From Ignavibacteria bacterium (GTDB lineage: Bacteria; Bacteroidota; Ignavibacteria; Kapaibacteriales; UBA2268): a stretch of DNA of 64,000 nt. How positions within the stretch are numbered: the first letter of the stretch is position 1; the number at the start of each line of letters is the position of its first letter. The position numbers and the translations under genes are program-made. Location of the stretch: the NCBI GenBank assembly GCA_026417135.1, contig JAOADV010000008.1, forward strand, positions 1 through 64,000, in the 5' to 3' direction. Positions 1-8,095 of this stretch are shown piece after piece. Under the pieces are notes generated by a model, which was not told where the DNA came from, did not search any database, and worked only from the letters and a program-made list of their open reading frames with translations.

Positions 1-530
1 CCATCTCTCGTTTTGCTTTTAGTATCTAATTCTACAGAAATCTGATAAAGGCTATTAATATCATAAGATTCGAAATATGCAGAAATTTGTCCATTGGGTA
101 AATATTCCATTATAAAATTCACATCTTTGTATAAATTAACAAGCTTTATTCTTTTATAGCCACGAACACCCACAATACCTTGTGGACAATGGGGTAAGTA
201 AAAGTTATATAATGTATTAACTGGGTCTTCATAAACAATTTTTGCTTTACCGTTCACATTTTTAAAAATTAACTCTGAAGATTTAATACTTCCAACTTCA
301 TTACTTTCCCCATAAGTGAAAAACTTTACAGAGCTAATAGTCAAAGCTACATTGCCAACATCAAGCTTAGTATAACACAATATGTTATCTGTTTCGCTTT
401 GAAATTGCCCCTTATTTTCTATAAAAACTTTATTACCAGTAACATCGCCAACTTCACCAACTAACTCAAATTGGCAATATAAATTTTGACCAAAAATCAA
501 GAAAAACAAAATAAAAAAACTAAAAACCAT
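1..530 (-). CDS. Exported ENKGQ-type (DUF7948-like) protein, N-terminal part, runs off the left edge
   Basis: This is an open frame with no stop from an ATG at 530 to the window edge, about 176 codons. A clear Shine-Dalgarno sequence (AAAGGAG) lies 7 bases before the ATG. The protein begins with a hydrophobic signal peptide of about 20 residues. It then has FIENKGQF near residue 35 and, around residues 115-140, the pattern GVRGYKRIKLVNLYKDVNFI followed by a PNGQ segment. These match the N-terminal domain seen before SBBP-type beta-propeller repeats in large Bacteroidota surface proteins. I infer a secreted or surface-attached protein of unknown function. The C-terminal part, where a sorting signal would sit, is outside the window. 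It is 39 bases downstream of the small exported protein at 570-827 and probably co-transcribed with it. Confidence 0.75.
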   Translation of the reverse strand, partial: MVFSFFILFFLIFGQNLYCQFELVGEVGDVTGNKVFIENKGQFQSETDNILCYTKLDVGNVALTISSVKFFTYGESNEVGSIKSSELIFKNVNGKAKIVYEDPVNTLYNFYLPHCPQGIVGVRGYKRIKLVNLYKDVNFIMEYLPNGQISAYFESYDINSLYQISVELDTKSKTRD

Positions 531-569
531 TGTATTAACTCCTTTCTAATTTGGAACAAAAAAGAATTA

Positions 570-827
570 TTATTTATTTTCTCCATTTTGATTTGGATTA
601 CCCAAAATTTTCTTCTTTGTATCTCCACTTCCAGCTGGTGCTCCACTGCCACCTCCTTGCTGGGGCTGGCCTACGAGGTTCTTATCCTTCGTTTCGTTTT
701 GGCAAATCAAGTTATCGATAAGATATTTTGCCTTTGTTTGATTGTCAGCTGCTTCAATTGGATTTAATGCTAATGCTGAGAAAAGAATGCTAATAGAAAG
801 AACTGTAAAGAAATAGGTCCTTTTCAT
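570..827 (-). CDS. Small exported Gly/Pro/Gln-rich protein
   Basis: This 85-residue protein has a good Shine-Dalgarno sequence (AAAGGAG, 6 bases before the ATG). Its signal peptide covers roughly residues 1-26 (MKRTYFF start, cleavage probably after IEA). The mature part is about 59 residues, hydrophilic and low in complexity, with a run of glycine, serine and proline in the middle. I recognise no domain. The strong ribosome site and signal peptide argue that it is real. It lies directly before the gene for the ENKGQ-type surface protein and may be secreted with it. The function is unknown. Confidence 0.6.
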   Translation of the reverse strand: MKRTYFFTVLSISILFSALALNPIEAADNQTKAKYLIDNLICQNETKDKNLVGQPQQGGGSGAPAGSGDTKKKILGNPNQNGENK

Positions 828-1149
828 AAAAAACTCCTTTAAAAGTGAAACAAACTGATTACATTTTCAAGATTGAATTTTTAAACATTGCAGGAAATTG
901 CAGGCAGGCAAAGTCCAAAATTTTCAAAATTGAAAAATGAAACACTACGTTTAAAAAAAGAAAATGAAATAACAAAATTTTTTTTTTAAAACTTTTAAAA
1001 AATTTTTTTTATTTAACAAAAAGAGAATTTTAACTTTTTAGATACATTTCGGATGATTAGTTTTGGGAGAATTTTTTGCTACTTAATATAATAGAGCAAT
1101 CTAAATTTAAACTACAAGTCAATCATTTTTCTTCATTTATAAAATGCTT
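828..1149. other. AT-rich intergenic region
   Basis: No convincing reading frame is present. The stretch is very rich in A and T, with long A and T runs around 955-1020. It separates the defence operon (which ends at 1150) from the small exported protein gene. It should hold the promoter of the latter, but I find no clear TAnnTTTG element. Confidence 0.5.
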
Positions 1150-2793
1150 TCAAAGTAGTGTATTGAAATTAGAGAAATGAAGTGCGTTGAATGGAAAATC
1201 CGAATAGAGAAAATTCATCATTTCCTTTTTTAAACTAACAGGGAGAAATTGATAAAATTTCCCAAACTTTTTATGCCTTTTAAAGTAAGGAGCGTATGCT
1301 TTGCCTTCATATTTTATAACCCTAATCTCATATTCTTTAACCTTAACGACTTTCCATATGCAACCAGAAAGAACAAAAATTTCGTCGAATATCCCAGTGA
1401 TAGAACCAATCGACTTGCCAGTACTTATGTCAACAACATTGTATTCTTTCGAATCAGGAATATTTGAATGTATGAAACCTTTTTCTCCAAAATCCAAAAG
1501 TTTGGTAGATGGGTAAATCAATTCACCTTTACTTTCTAGCCAATCGCAGTAGGAAAGATGGGACAAAATAAGTTGAATTAAAAAGTTTGGTGCAATTTCA
1601 CTTAGATACTCTGTTAACTTTTTTACTTCTAAACCCGACCTTATCTGAAAAAGAAGAGAAAATATTTGTTGAACTATCACAGAAAAATCTGGGAAATAAT
1701 CTTCGACGGGTAGCAATCCCAATTTAGCCACCTCGAACATTTCAGCAAATAAATTTTTCTCGTGTATCGTCCTGTATATACCAATACAAAAAACTTTATT
1801 TTTTTTTCTGTTGCCTCTTCCAATTCTTTGGAGTAATGAAGTAATACTCCAGGGCAAATCACACAAAATTATGAGGTCAATGCTACCTATATCAATACCA
1901 ACTTCTAAAGATGATGTAGATATGCACGCAGCGGCAATGGCTTCGCGCATTACTTGTTCGGCTTCTTCTCGTGATGCTTTCGATAAACCACTATGGTGAG
2001 TAACGACAGGATATGGAAACAAAAATTTTCTAAAAATCCCTGAATAATTTTCTACCTGTTCACGTTTATTACAAAAAGCAAGGATTTTTTTAAATCCTTT
2101 TTTCTTGGAAAATTCTAAAGCTTCTTCTAAGGAAGGAAAGAGATAATATTCGATTTCACGACAACCGTCGACTGTTACTTTTTCAAAGTCTTTTACATAC
2201 CTCTTTGCAATTCCAGAAGGATTGGACAATGTAGCTGAAAGTAATATTACAGCCATAGATTTAAAGCGTGTTAAAACTGAAATTCTCTTAAGTAATACTC
2301 GTAATTGGTCACCTCTATATGTGTTGTCGAGCAAATGAATTTCATCGATAATAATAGTTCTAACATTTGTAAATAAATAGCTTTGTCTGCAAATCAATGA
2401 ATCGAATGACTCGGGAGTAGTAATTAATATGTTTAAATTCTTCTTCTTTGAAATATTCAATTTATCACCGTGTTTGATACCTAAGAATATATTCATATCC
2501 AGAAGTGGGCCCTCCAACCTCAAATAAATGTCGTTAGCAAGAGCTCGGGTAGGAACAATGTAAACCACTGAAAGTCCTTTCCATTTTTCCTTCTTTATTC
2601 TTTCTGCGATAGGAGCTACAACTGCTTCGGTTTTCCCCGAAGCGGTAGGCGCAGAAATCACTAGGCTTCGACCTTCTAGTACTTTTGGTATAACTTTTAT
2701 TTGAATAGGTGTTAGTTTTCCAAAACTTGAAAAGAAAGGATTCCAAGAATAAAATAATTGTTCTTTAATTTTGAATGTTTCATTTAAGTTCAT
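1150..2793 (-). CDS. DEAD/DEAH-box helicase, Lhr/BrxHI-like, last gene of the defence operon
   Basis: This is a superfamily 2 helicase of 547 residues. The motifs appear in order: a Q-like LTPIQ at 27-31, Walker A APTASGKT at 48-55, PTRAL at 81-85, TTPES at 125-129, DEIH at 150-153, SAT at 186-188, and motif VI QRIGRGNR at 322-329. The C-terminal 200 residues look like the winged-helix/accessory part of Lhr-type helicases, but the protein is far shorter than classical Lhr. It overlaps the end of the upstream ATPase gene by 14 bases, so the two are translationally coupled. In the Shango and BREX type 2/6 defence systems, as I recall them, a similar helicase accompanies DUF2791 ATPases. An antiphage role is therefore inferred from context. 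Confidence 0.88.
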   Translation of the reverse strand: MNLNETFKIKEQLFYSWNPFFSSFGKLTPIQIKVIPKVLEGRSLVISAPTASGKTEAVVAPIAERIKKEKWKGLSVVYIVPTRALANDIYLRLEGPLLDMNIFLGIKHGDKLNISKKKNLNILITTPESFDSLICRQSYLFTNVRTIIIDEIHLLDNTYRGDQLRVLLKRISVLTRFKSMAVILLSATLSNPSGIAKRYVKDFEKVTVDGCREIEYYLFPSLEEALEFSKKKGFKKILAFCNKREQVENYSGIFRKFLFPYPVVTHHSGLSKASREEAEQVMREAIAAACISTSSLEVGIDIGSIDLIILCDLPWSITSLLQRIGRGNRKKNKVFCIGIYRTIHEKNLFAEMFEVAKLGLLPVEDYFPDFSVIVQQIFSLLFQIRSGLEVKKLTEYLSEIAPNFLIQLILSHLSYCDWLESKGELIYPSTKLLDFGEKGFIHSNIPDSKEYNVVDISTGKSIGSITGIFDEIFVLSGCIWKVVKVKEYEIRVIKYEGKAYAPYFKRHKKFGKFYQFLPVSLKKEMMNFLYSDFPFNALHFSNFNTLL

Positions 2794-4117
2794 TTTCTAA
2801 ATACTTAGCTACAGCTTGAACTCCATAAAACCTAACTAAATCAAAAATTTCAACAATTGTTTTAAAAGTTAGCCTCGTTTGTTTGTCGAAAATCTCCTTT
2901 TCAAACAAGGGTTCAATTTGAATAAAATCGGGGATTGAATTATATGAATTGAAATAAAACTCATAAATCCTTTGTATGGCTTGTTTAATAGATTCAAAAG
3001 GTAAGCTATCTAAGTGCACAACGAGAGAATTAAACTCATCATAAATCGAATTTGTGTAATAATTGGTGGTGGCAAAGATTAATTTCAATCCACTTGGTAA
3101 TTTAAATAAAAACGGGACATATTTTCCAAGACCTTGTTTACAAAAATCAAATTCGATATCTATTAAAAATGGCAAATTCAACAAAAACTCAAAATCCATT
3201 GAACAGTAGACTAAAGCTTTAAGGAAATTAAGTCCTTGAAAGTAATTACGTTTATTATTTACAGTTTCGATATTTTCGGCTTCATCAAAAATTAACAATA
3301 AACCGTTTAAACCAAGAACCTCTTTAGCAGCCCAACTAAGAGAACTAATTAAATAACAATATATATTTGCAGCACTCGAAGTGTCGTACAATCCAGGATA
3401 AGGATTACTATAATAGCCATAAAACCCAAATTCAAGAATAGGTTTTGGACTTTTTGAACTTGCTTCTATCCAATTCCATAAATTTTCATTAGCCTCTAAG
3501 GTGATATGCTTGAAATATATATTGTCTTTAAAAGCATTTTGAACTATTGCTTCTTTCAAGAAGTCTCTAAAACCTTTTACCTTTTTATCATTCTTACAAA
3601 GATACTTAAAATTCCTAACTAAATAATGGTAAATACTTTTTGGCTTGTGGAAAGGCGTTTCGTTTGGGTCTATGCTAACAAAAGAAACTGCAAAATTGTT
3701 ATTTAAAGAGGTATAATAAATATGGCTTAGTAGGTGTGTTTTGCCACTTCCATATTCTCCATCTATTAGAATGATTTTGCTTTCATCATTGTTTAAACTA
3801 TCATTAATTGTTTGAATTTCATTCTCTCTGCCAAATGTAAATTCTATAACATAGTCGGCAGGGACAATGCCTAATCTTAAGGCTTCGATTATCCGACGAT
3901 TTTCGTCGGGGGGTTCCGGTAAAATTTTTTGTCTATTATCATTTCCGCCTATACTTGGAATACTATTGGCTTCTATTATTTCTACTTCATCAATTCGAAA
4001 TCTAAACTTACCATTTTCTGGAATTTCAACAAATATGAAGTAATCATTGTAGTTAGTATCAACAACAATACCCTCCCCATATTTAGGATGTCGAACTCTC
4101 TTACCAAGTAAGTTCAT
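2780..4117 (-). CDS. BrxD/DUF2791-type P-loop ATPase with N-terminal Tudor/CarD-like domain
   Basis: I chose the ATG at 4117 (445 residues), 7 bases after the upstream stop; an alternative start 16 codons earlier would overlap that gene. Residues 1-50 (GKRVRHPKYGEGIV) resemble the small beta-barrel found in CarD and at the C terminus of UvrD/PcrA. Next comes the BrxD signature RRIIEALRLGIVP. Walker A is GEYGSGKT at 120-127, the family motif NETPFHK is at 152-158, and Walker B IFDEAEN is at 276-282. Together these place it in the DUF2791 (BREX BrxD / Shango SngB-like) ATPase family. It is a paralogue of the next upstream gene, but only that core is shared. It probably works with the helicase encoded directly downstream. 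Confidence 0.85.
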   Translation of the reverse strand: MNLLGKRVRHPKYGEGIVVDTNYNDYFIFVEIPENGKFRFRIDEVEIIEANSIPSIGGNDNRQKILPEPPDENRRIIEALRLGIVPADYVIEFTFGRENEIQTINDSLNNDESKIILIDGEYGSGKTHLLSHIYYTSLNNNFAVSFVSIDPNETPFHKPKSIYHYLVRNFKYLCKNDKKVKGFRDFLKEAIVQNAFKDNIYFKHITLEANENLWNWIEASSKSPKPILEFGFYGYYSNPYPGLYDTSSAANIYCYLISSLSWAAKEVLGLNGLLLIFDEAENIETVNNKRNYFQGLNFLKALVYCSMDFEFLLNLPFLIDIEFDFCKQGLGKYVPFLFKLPSGLKLIFATTNYYTNSIYDEFNSLVVHLDSLPFESIKQAIQRIYEFYFNSYNSIPDFIQIEPLFEKEIFDKQTRLTFKTIVEIFDLVRFYGVQAVAKYLENELK

Positions 4118-4124
4118 TTTCTTT

Positions 4125-5357
4125 TTATTTAAAATCCAATTCTTCAAGAGTTGGAAAAGACCCATTATTTTTAAAATAGTTTAAAGACTGAATAAATTTC
4201 TGCACAAATAATCTTTTGTAACCGATATCAGCATACCTCATTTGGTAAGCAGCTTGGGCAATTTCTTTGATGGCATCACTTACTAAATTATCATCCGTTT
4301 TAAAATTATAGGCAATTTTATATATTTCAAACAATTTTTCCCCTATTTGATTTAATAATTCAATGGGTTCAATCTCTAAGTTGTCAAGATAAATTTTGAC
4401 ACCTGATGGATTAAAAAAATTGAAAGTAGTTTTTAGTCTCTGTCTTAAAGCCTCATAAATCATTGTTTTGCCTTCTAAAAAGTTTTCATCGGGAACGGCA
4501 TAAAAAATTATTACATTCTGAAAATTTGTGTTTGCGCACTCATCTATTATTTCTCGCAAGTTATTTAAAAGCATTTCTTTATTTCTTGAACTTAAACTGG
4601 AAATTTTTTCCGCTTCATCAAAGAGAATGACAAGACCAGAGTAGCCAATTTCCTTTATCCATCTAGCCATTGAACGAATTAGAGAAAAGGCTATTGTTTT
4701 GTCTATTTTTTGAAATATTCCATATTTTTTGTGTATCTTCCTATCGTAACTCTCACCTATTAACCATTGGAGAATATTGAGAAAGTCTTCATCGTTATTA
4801 TGAATTAAAGATTTAAAAGCTTCTTTGATTGCATGGTAAAAATTAATATTTTCCCAAAAGTCGAAACTATTTATATATTCTAATAAAGCTTCGGTTATTT
4901 GTGTTTTTTCGCGAGTATGTTCAAGTAGTTTTTTATATTTTTCCGAATACCAAGAACGAATAAGAAAACTAATTCCAATTGTAGGACTCTTTAAAAGCTC
5001 ATTAGGATCTAACGGTGGTATTAAACCCTTGGCTAATGCTTTATATACAAACTCTAATTTATGAAAAGGACTTTCGTTAGGACTCAATCTTACGTATGAA
5101 ACAACATAATTGCAATTCCAAGCAAGCTCTCGAATACAATACAAAAGATGTGTTTTTCCACCACCATATGTACCAACAACCATTTTAAAGGCTGACCCAT
5201 TATTAAAAATAAAGGTTTTCAAATAATCCTTTTCAATTATCTTTAAATAGCTCTCAAGTCCAACAGTATAATATTTTACTCCTGCCTCGGGTGGAATACC
5301 ATTAGAACCAAGAGTTTCGATAATTATCTTGGCTGTAGCTGTGTCCAAATTTTCCAC
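4125..5357 (-). CDS. BrxD/DUF2791-type P-loop ATPase
   Basis: This 410-residue protein starts at a GTG at 5357, preceded by a strong Shine-Dalgarno GAGGAGG 6 bases upstream. That site lies inside the end of the upstream gene, so translation is coupled. An ATG two bases earlier is out of frame. The signature features are IIIETLGSNGIPPEAGV near residues 11-27, Walker A GTYGGGKT at 62-69, NESPFHK at 94-100, and Walker B ILFDEAE at 244-250. This is the standard layout of BREX BrxD, here without an added N-terminal domain. No BREX pglX, pglZ or brxC is nearby, so a Shango-like or related defence role fits better than BREX. Confidence 0.87.
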   Translation of the reverse strand: MENLDTATAKIIIETLGSNGIPPEAGVKYYTVGLESYLKIIEKDYLKTFIFNNGSAFKMVVGTYGGGKTHLLYCIRELAWNCNYVVSYVRLSPNESPFHKLEFVYKALAKGLIPPLDPNELLKSPTIGISFLIRSWYSEKYKKLLEHTREKTQITEALLEYINSFDFWENINFYHAIKEAFKSLIHNNDEDFLNILQWLIGESYDRKIHKKYGIFQKIDKTIAFSLIRSMARWIKEIGYSGLVILFDEAEKISSLSSRNKEMLLNNLREIIDECANTNFQNVIIFYAVPDENFLEGKTMIYEALRQRLKTTFNFFNPSGVKIYLDNLEIEPIELLNQIGEKLFEIYKIAYNFKTDDNLVSDAIKEIAQAAYQMRYADIGYKRLFVQKFIQSLNYFKNNGSFPTLEELDFK

Positions 5358-5358
5358 A

Positions 5359-6213
5359 TTAAACCTCCTCGATTTTTAAAAAAGCATATGTTGCGCCATC
5401 TCCATTTTCATTTTCAGGAACCCATAAAAAATTTGATCTGTCTTTAGTCGTGGCTTTTGTTGTGCTAATTAACTTGATTTTATACTGAAACAAGTCGTTC
5501 TTTTTATAAGTATTTAACCTATAAAGGTCGTAGCTGAAGTTCACCCTACCATAACTAAAATAATTCTCTTTCTTTGGGTCCATATAGAATTTTTTATCTT
5601 GGAGAAGGGAGGATAATTCTTTTAGGATGTCGATGATTCTTACCCCCTCTTTTTTCTGATTTTTAGATACACTTACGTAAGCTTGACGTAATTTTTCGTA
5701 TAATTTTTCAAGTGGTATTTTCGATGCTAGTTTTGACTTTTGTGATTGAATTTCTTTCAAAATACTTTCAATTGATAAACTGCGTTTATTAAGAAACTCT
5801 TGTTTAGGACCATACCAAATTCTAAAAGATCCTTTTGTAAAATCTACTTCAATGGTAAACAAACCAATCTTAAATTCCGGAAAAGTTCCCACAAGCCGCA
5901 AACCTACACTATTTAAAGATTCTTCTAATTTTGTCCCAAAATTTCTCTTTTCTTTCTCGAATTTTTTTTCAAAGTTTTCCTTTAATTGGTTAATTTCTTG
6001 TTCTAAACATTGGTAAGTTGTAATATTCGACTCAATTTGTCTCAAGTTCCTGATAAATATTGTATATAAATTAGATAACCGGAAGTAAACAATGTCGTCT
6101 GATTTAAATAGTTTATACATTTCCTTGACTATATTAGAAAGTTCTTTATTCGCTTTAACTAATTGCGTAAGTTTCTGAAATGTTTCGCTTGGTGCTAAGA
6201 CATTTTTCTCCAT
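5359..6213 (-). CDS. Uncharacterised coiled-coil protein, first gene of the defence operon
   Basis: I chose the ATG at 6213 (284 residues). The frame stays open 39 codons further upstream, but that extension crosses a good promoter at 6222-6252, whose transcript should begin within a few bases of this ATG. Residues about 56-100 form a charged coiled coil rich in E and K. A predicted beta-rich segment follows (FPEFKIGLFTIEVDF at about 111-125), then more helix and a C-terminal beta segment. I recognise no domain, and I see no TerB motif, although a TerB protein is expected as the partner in Shango-type operons. It has no signal peptide or membrane segment, so it is cytoplasmic. Its stop overlaps the start region of the downstream ATPase. 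Confidence 0.75.
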   Translation of the reverse strand: MEKNVLAPSETFQKLTQLVKANKELSNIVKEMYKLFKSDDIVYFRLSNLYTIFIRNLRQIESNITTYQCLEQEINQLKENFEKKFEKEKRNFGTKLEESLNSVGLRLVGTFPEFKIGLFTIEVDFTKGSFRIWYGPKQEFLNKRSLSIESILKEIQSQKSKLASKIPLEKLYEKLRQAYVSVSKNQKKEGVRIIDILKELSSLLQDKKFYMDPKKENYFSYGRVNFSYDLYRLNTYKKNDLFQYKIKLISTTKATTKDRSNFLWVPENENGDGATYAFLKIEEV

Positions 6214-6221
6214 AATTGAGG

Positions 6222-6252
6222 CAAAATTACAAAAAAATTTTTGATAATTCAA
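6222..6252 (-). promoter_or_regulatory. Bacteroidetes-type promoter of the four-gene defence operon
   Basis: On the minus strand the sequence reads TTTTG, then 20 bases, then TAATTTTG. This matches the Bacteroidetes primary sigma factor consensus (TTG at -33, TAnnTTTG at -7). Transcription would start about 5-7 bases further on, almost at the ATG at 6213, so the mRNA may be nearly leaderless. No Shine-Dalgarno sequence precedes that ATG. Confidence 0.6.
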
Positions 6253-6473
6253 AATATCTATGCCAAAATTTAGTGAAAATATCCATTTAAGTAGCGAAAA
6301 ATCTGTCGGAAATAAAAGAAATTTAAACAATGCTGAGAATTTTTTATAGAGTTTTATTATTTACTGCTATTAGGAATATTTATATTTTTTTCGAAAATTT
6401 ACAACGCCCAAAGAATAATTATTTAGTTAAGATTAAAAGATTTTAGCAAGTGTGGTTGGACAATGTCAAAAAA

Positions 6474-7262
6474 TTAGCCAAAAAGGGTATTTTGATTTGG
6501 GCTTACAATTCTGCGTTTAGTTGTCTTTTCTGCATATTTTTCTTGAAGGCGGTCCAAGATAATCTGGTAATATTTTTTTGAAATTTCTATTGTAACAAAA
6601 TTGCGATTCAATTTTTTAGCAACGTAGGCTGTGGTGCCAGTTCCGCCAAAAGGGTCTAAAACTAAATCACCTTCGTTTGAACTTGTTTTGATAATTAATT
6701 CCAACAATTCCTCTGGCATTTGGCAAGGATGCCCAGCTATTCGTTCCTTGAAAGTACCACAAACTCTCGGAAAGAACCAAACATCATCGGGAACTTTTCC
6801 CATTGGATGTGCTCTTTTGTCATTATATTTTAGTTGCCTAGCAGAAGGTATTCTAATGAGCTTGTCATTAAAGATATAGTTGCTATTGCTTTTGGTAAAA
6901 AATAAGATGTGGGTATGGGCTCTACTAAATTTCTTCCTTTGATTTTGGCCAAAGGTATAATACCATATTATCCAATTTCTATAATAAAAACCAGTTTTTT
7001 TGAGGATGATATTTATTTCGGCTGCAAACTCGTCTCCAATAGCAACATAAATCGACCCGTTGGTTTTTAATAGTCTGTATGCTTCTTTTATCCACTTTTC
7101 AGACCAATTATAATACTCGTAATATGGCATCTTATCATTGTGTAAATCGTATCTTATTCCTATATTGAAGGGTGGGTCAGCAAATACTAAATCTACAGTT
7201 TGGTCTGGAAAACTTTTCATCACTTCTATGCAATCTCCAAGATAGACTTTATTTAGGTCCAT
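6474..7262 (-). CDS. Beta-class DNA amino-methyltransferase (N6-adenine or N4-cytosine)
   Basis: This 262-residue protein has catalytic motif IV DPPF at 29-32, a variable central region (residues about 100-170, the likely target-recognition part), HPCQMPEELL at 178-187, and SAM-binding motif I DPFGGTGT at 203-210. This order (IV, recognition, I) defines the beta class. DPPF is compatible with N6-adenine or N4-cytosine methylation. Its ATG overlaps the TAA of the upstream endonuclease gene by one base (TAATG), so the two form one transcription unit. It presumably protects host DNA from that endonuclease. Confidence 0.92.
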   Translation of the reverse strand: MDLNKVYLGDCIEVMKSFPDQTVDLVFADPPFNIGIRYDLHNDKMPYYEYYNWSEKWIKEAYRLLKTNGSIYVAIGDEFAAEINIILKKTGFYYRNWIIWYYTFGQNQRKKFSRAHTHILFFTKSNSNYIFNDKLIRIPSARQLKYNDKRAHPMGKVPDDVWFFPRVCGTFKERIAGHPCQMPEELLELIIKTSSNEGDLVLDPFGGTGTTAYVAKKLNRNFVTIEISKKYYQIILDRLQEKYAEKTTKRRIVSPNQNTLFG

Positions 7263-8095
7263 TATTTCCCTTCATCATAATTAAATAAGTCGCAAGGCTT
7301 AATCTTGAATTGCAATTTTTGAGGGTCGGGAGTTCCACCTTTTCTTTGCATAGTTATCCTCCCAATATAAAGACTTCCTCTTGGTGAAACTAGAACCTCA
7401 CCGTATCCGAAAAATTTTATTGCTGAATTAATGTCTTTTAATGTCCAAGTTGTTGTATTTTCATTCTTATCATATTTGGTTACAAGCATCCAGCTTGCAG
7501 AAAGCTCGCCCCTACCCTTTAAAATGTCGCTTACAATTTTGCTTTTATTGGTTAAGAAGAAATTAATAATTTTTCTTTTCACCTCATCTGGCATTTCAGA
7601 TATTAGAACTCTTCCTCTTTCTTTTAATTTATTCATACCACAGTCCTTAGGATTTAGTTCGCCAGTAAATAACTTTAACCACTTTGAAATTTCATCGTCA
7701 AAATTCCACATTTTTTGGTATTCATCTACTTTCCTTTTGTCAACTTGGTTGAAGTTAGCATCAGAATTTGCCTTTTTTAGAGATAAATTTTCAAATTTTA
7801 TTAAGCTCTCGACACAAATAATAATTCTTATTCGAACATCAGTTTTTTTATATTTCGATATTTCGTTGAGTTTATCGTCAGATAATTTCAGTGCATTTAA
7901 ATCCTTCTTCTTGGACCTGTAAGGAATTTGGTAAGCATAAAGTTCTTTTATTTTCGTTAAATCGTAGCCCATTATTTTGAGCCATTCTTGGGCATCCTCG
8001 TCGGATTTCCAATTATTGAACTTGTCGCAAATTGCTTTTTCGTTTGCAAATCCACCTTTCGCAGTCCTTGAACCAAGTGCTTTTTTATCTATCAT
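7262..8095 (-). CDS. Type II restriction endonuclease, HinP1I family
   Basis: I chose the ATG at 8095 (277 residues); a TTG four codons earlier has no usable ribosome site. From memory of R.HinP1I the similarity is extensive. It covers the N terminus (LGSRTAKGGFANEKAI, AQEWLKIMGYDL), FNQVDKRKVDEYQKMWNFDD, a TGEL segment, ILKGRGELSASWML, and the C-terminal SPRGSLYIGRITMQRKGG followed by LQFKI. The putative active site is D86 and, about 20 residues on, S105-L-K107. In HinP1I I recall Q-x-K at that place, so the glutamine appears replaced by serine. HinP1I cuts G^CGC, but the specificity here is unknown. The methyltransferase gene follows directly. Confidence 0.85.
   Translation of the reverse strand: MIDKKALGSRTAKGGFANEKAICDKFNNWKSDEDAQEWLKIMGYDLTKIKELYAYQIPYRSKKKDLNALKLSDDKLNEISKYKKTDVRIRIIICVESLIKFENLSLKKANSDANFNQVDKRKVDEYQKMWNFDDEISKWLKLFTGELNPKDCGMNKLKERGRVLISEMPDEVKRKIINFFLTNKSKIVSDILKGRGELSASWMLVTKYDKNENTTTWTLKDINSAIKFFGYGEVLVSPRGSLYIGRITMQRKGGTPDPQKLQFKIKPCDLFNYDEGK

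Noticed and set aside
486-767. Plus-strand open frame of 93 codons
   Set aside because: It lies antisense to two minus-strand genes that have signal peptides and good ribosome sites, and it has neither itself.
1150-6213. Complete BREX system
   Set aside because: The two BrxD-like ATPases and the BrxHI-like helicase are present, but there is no pglX, pglZ, brxC/pglY, brxA or brxB in the window. The nearby methyltransferase is a small beta-class enzyme coupled to a restriction endonuclease.
6214-6330. N-terminal extension of the coiled-coil defence protein by 39 codons
   Set aside because: The extension crosses a promoter-like TTTTG-N20-TAATTTTG and encodes an unlikely hydrophobic/aromatic stretch. 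The ATG at 6213 fits better.
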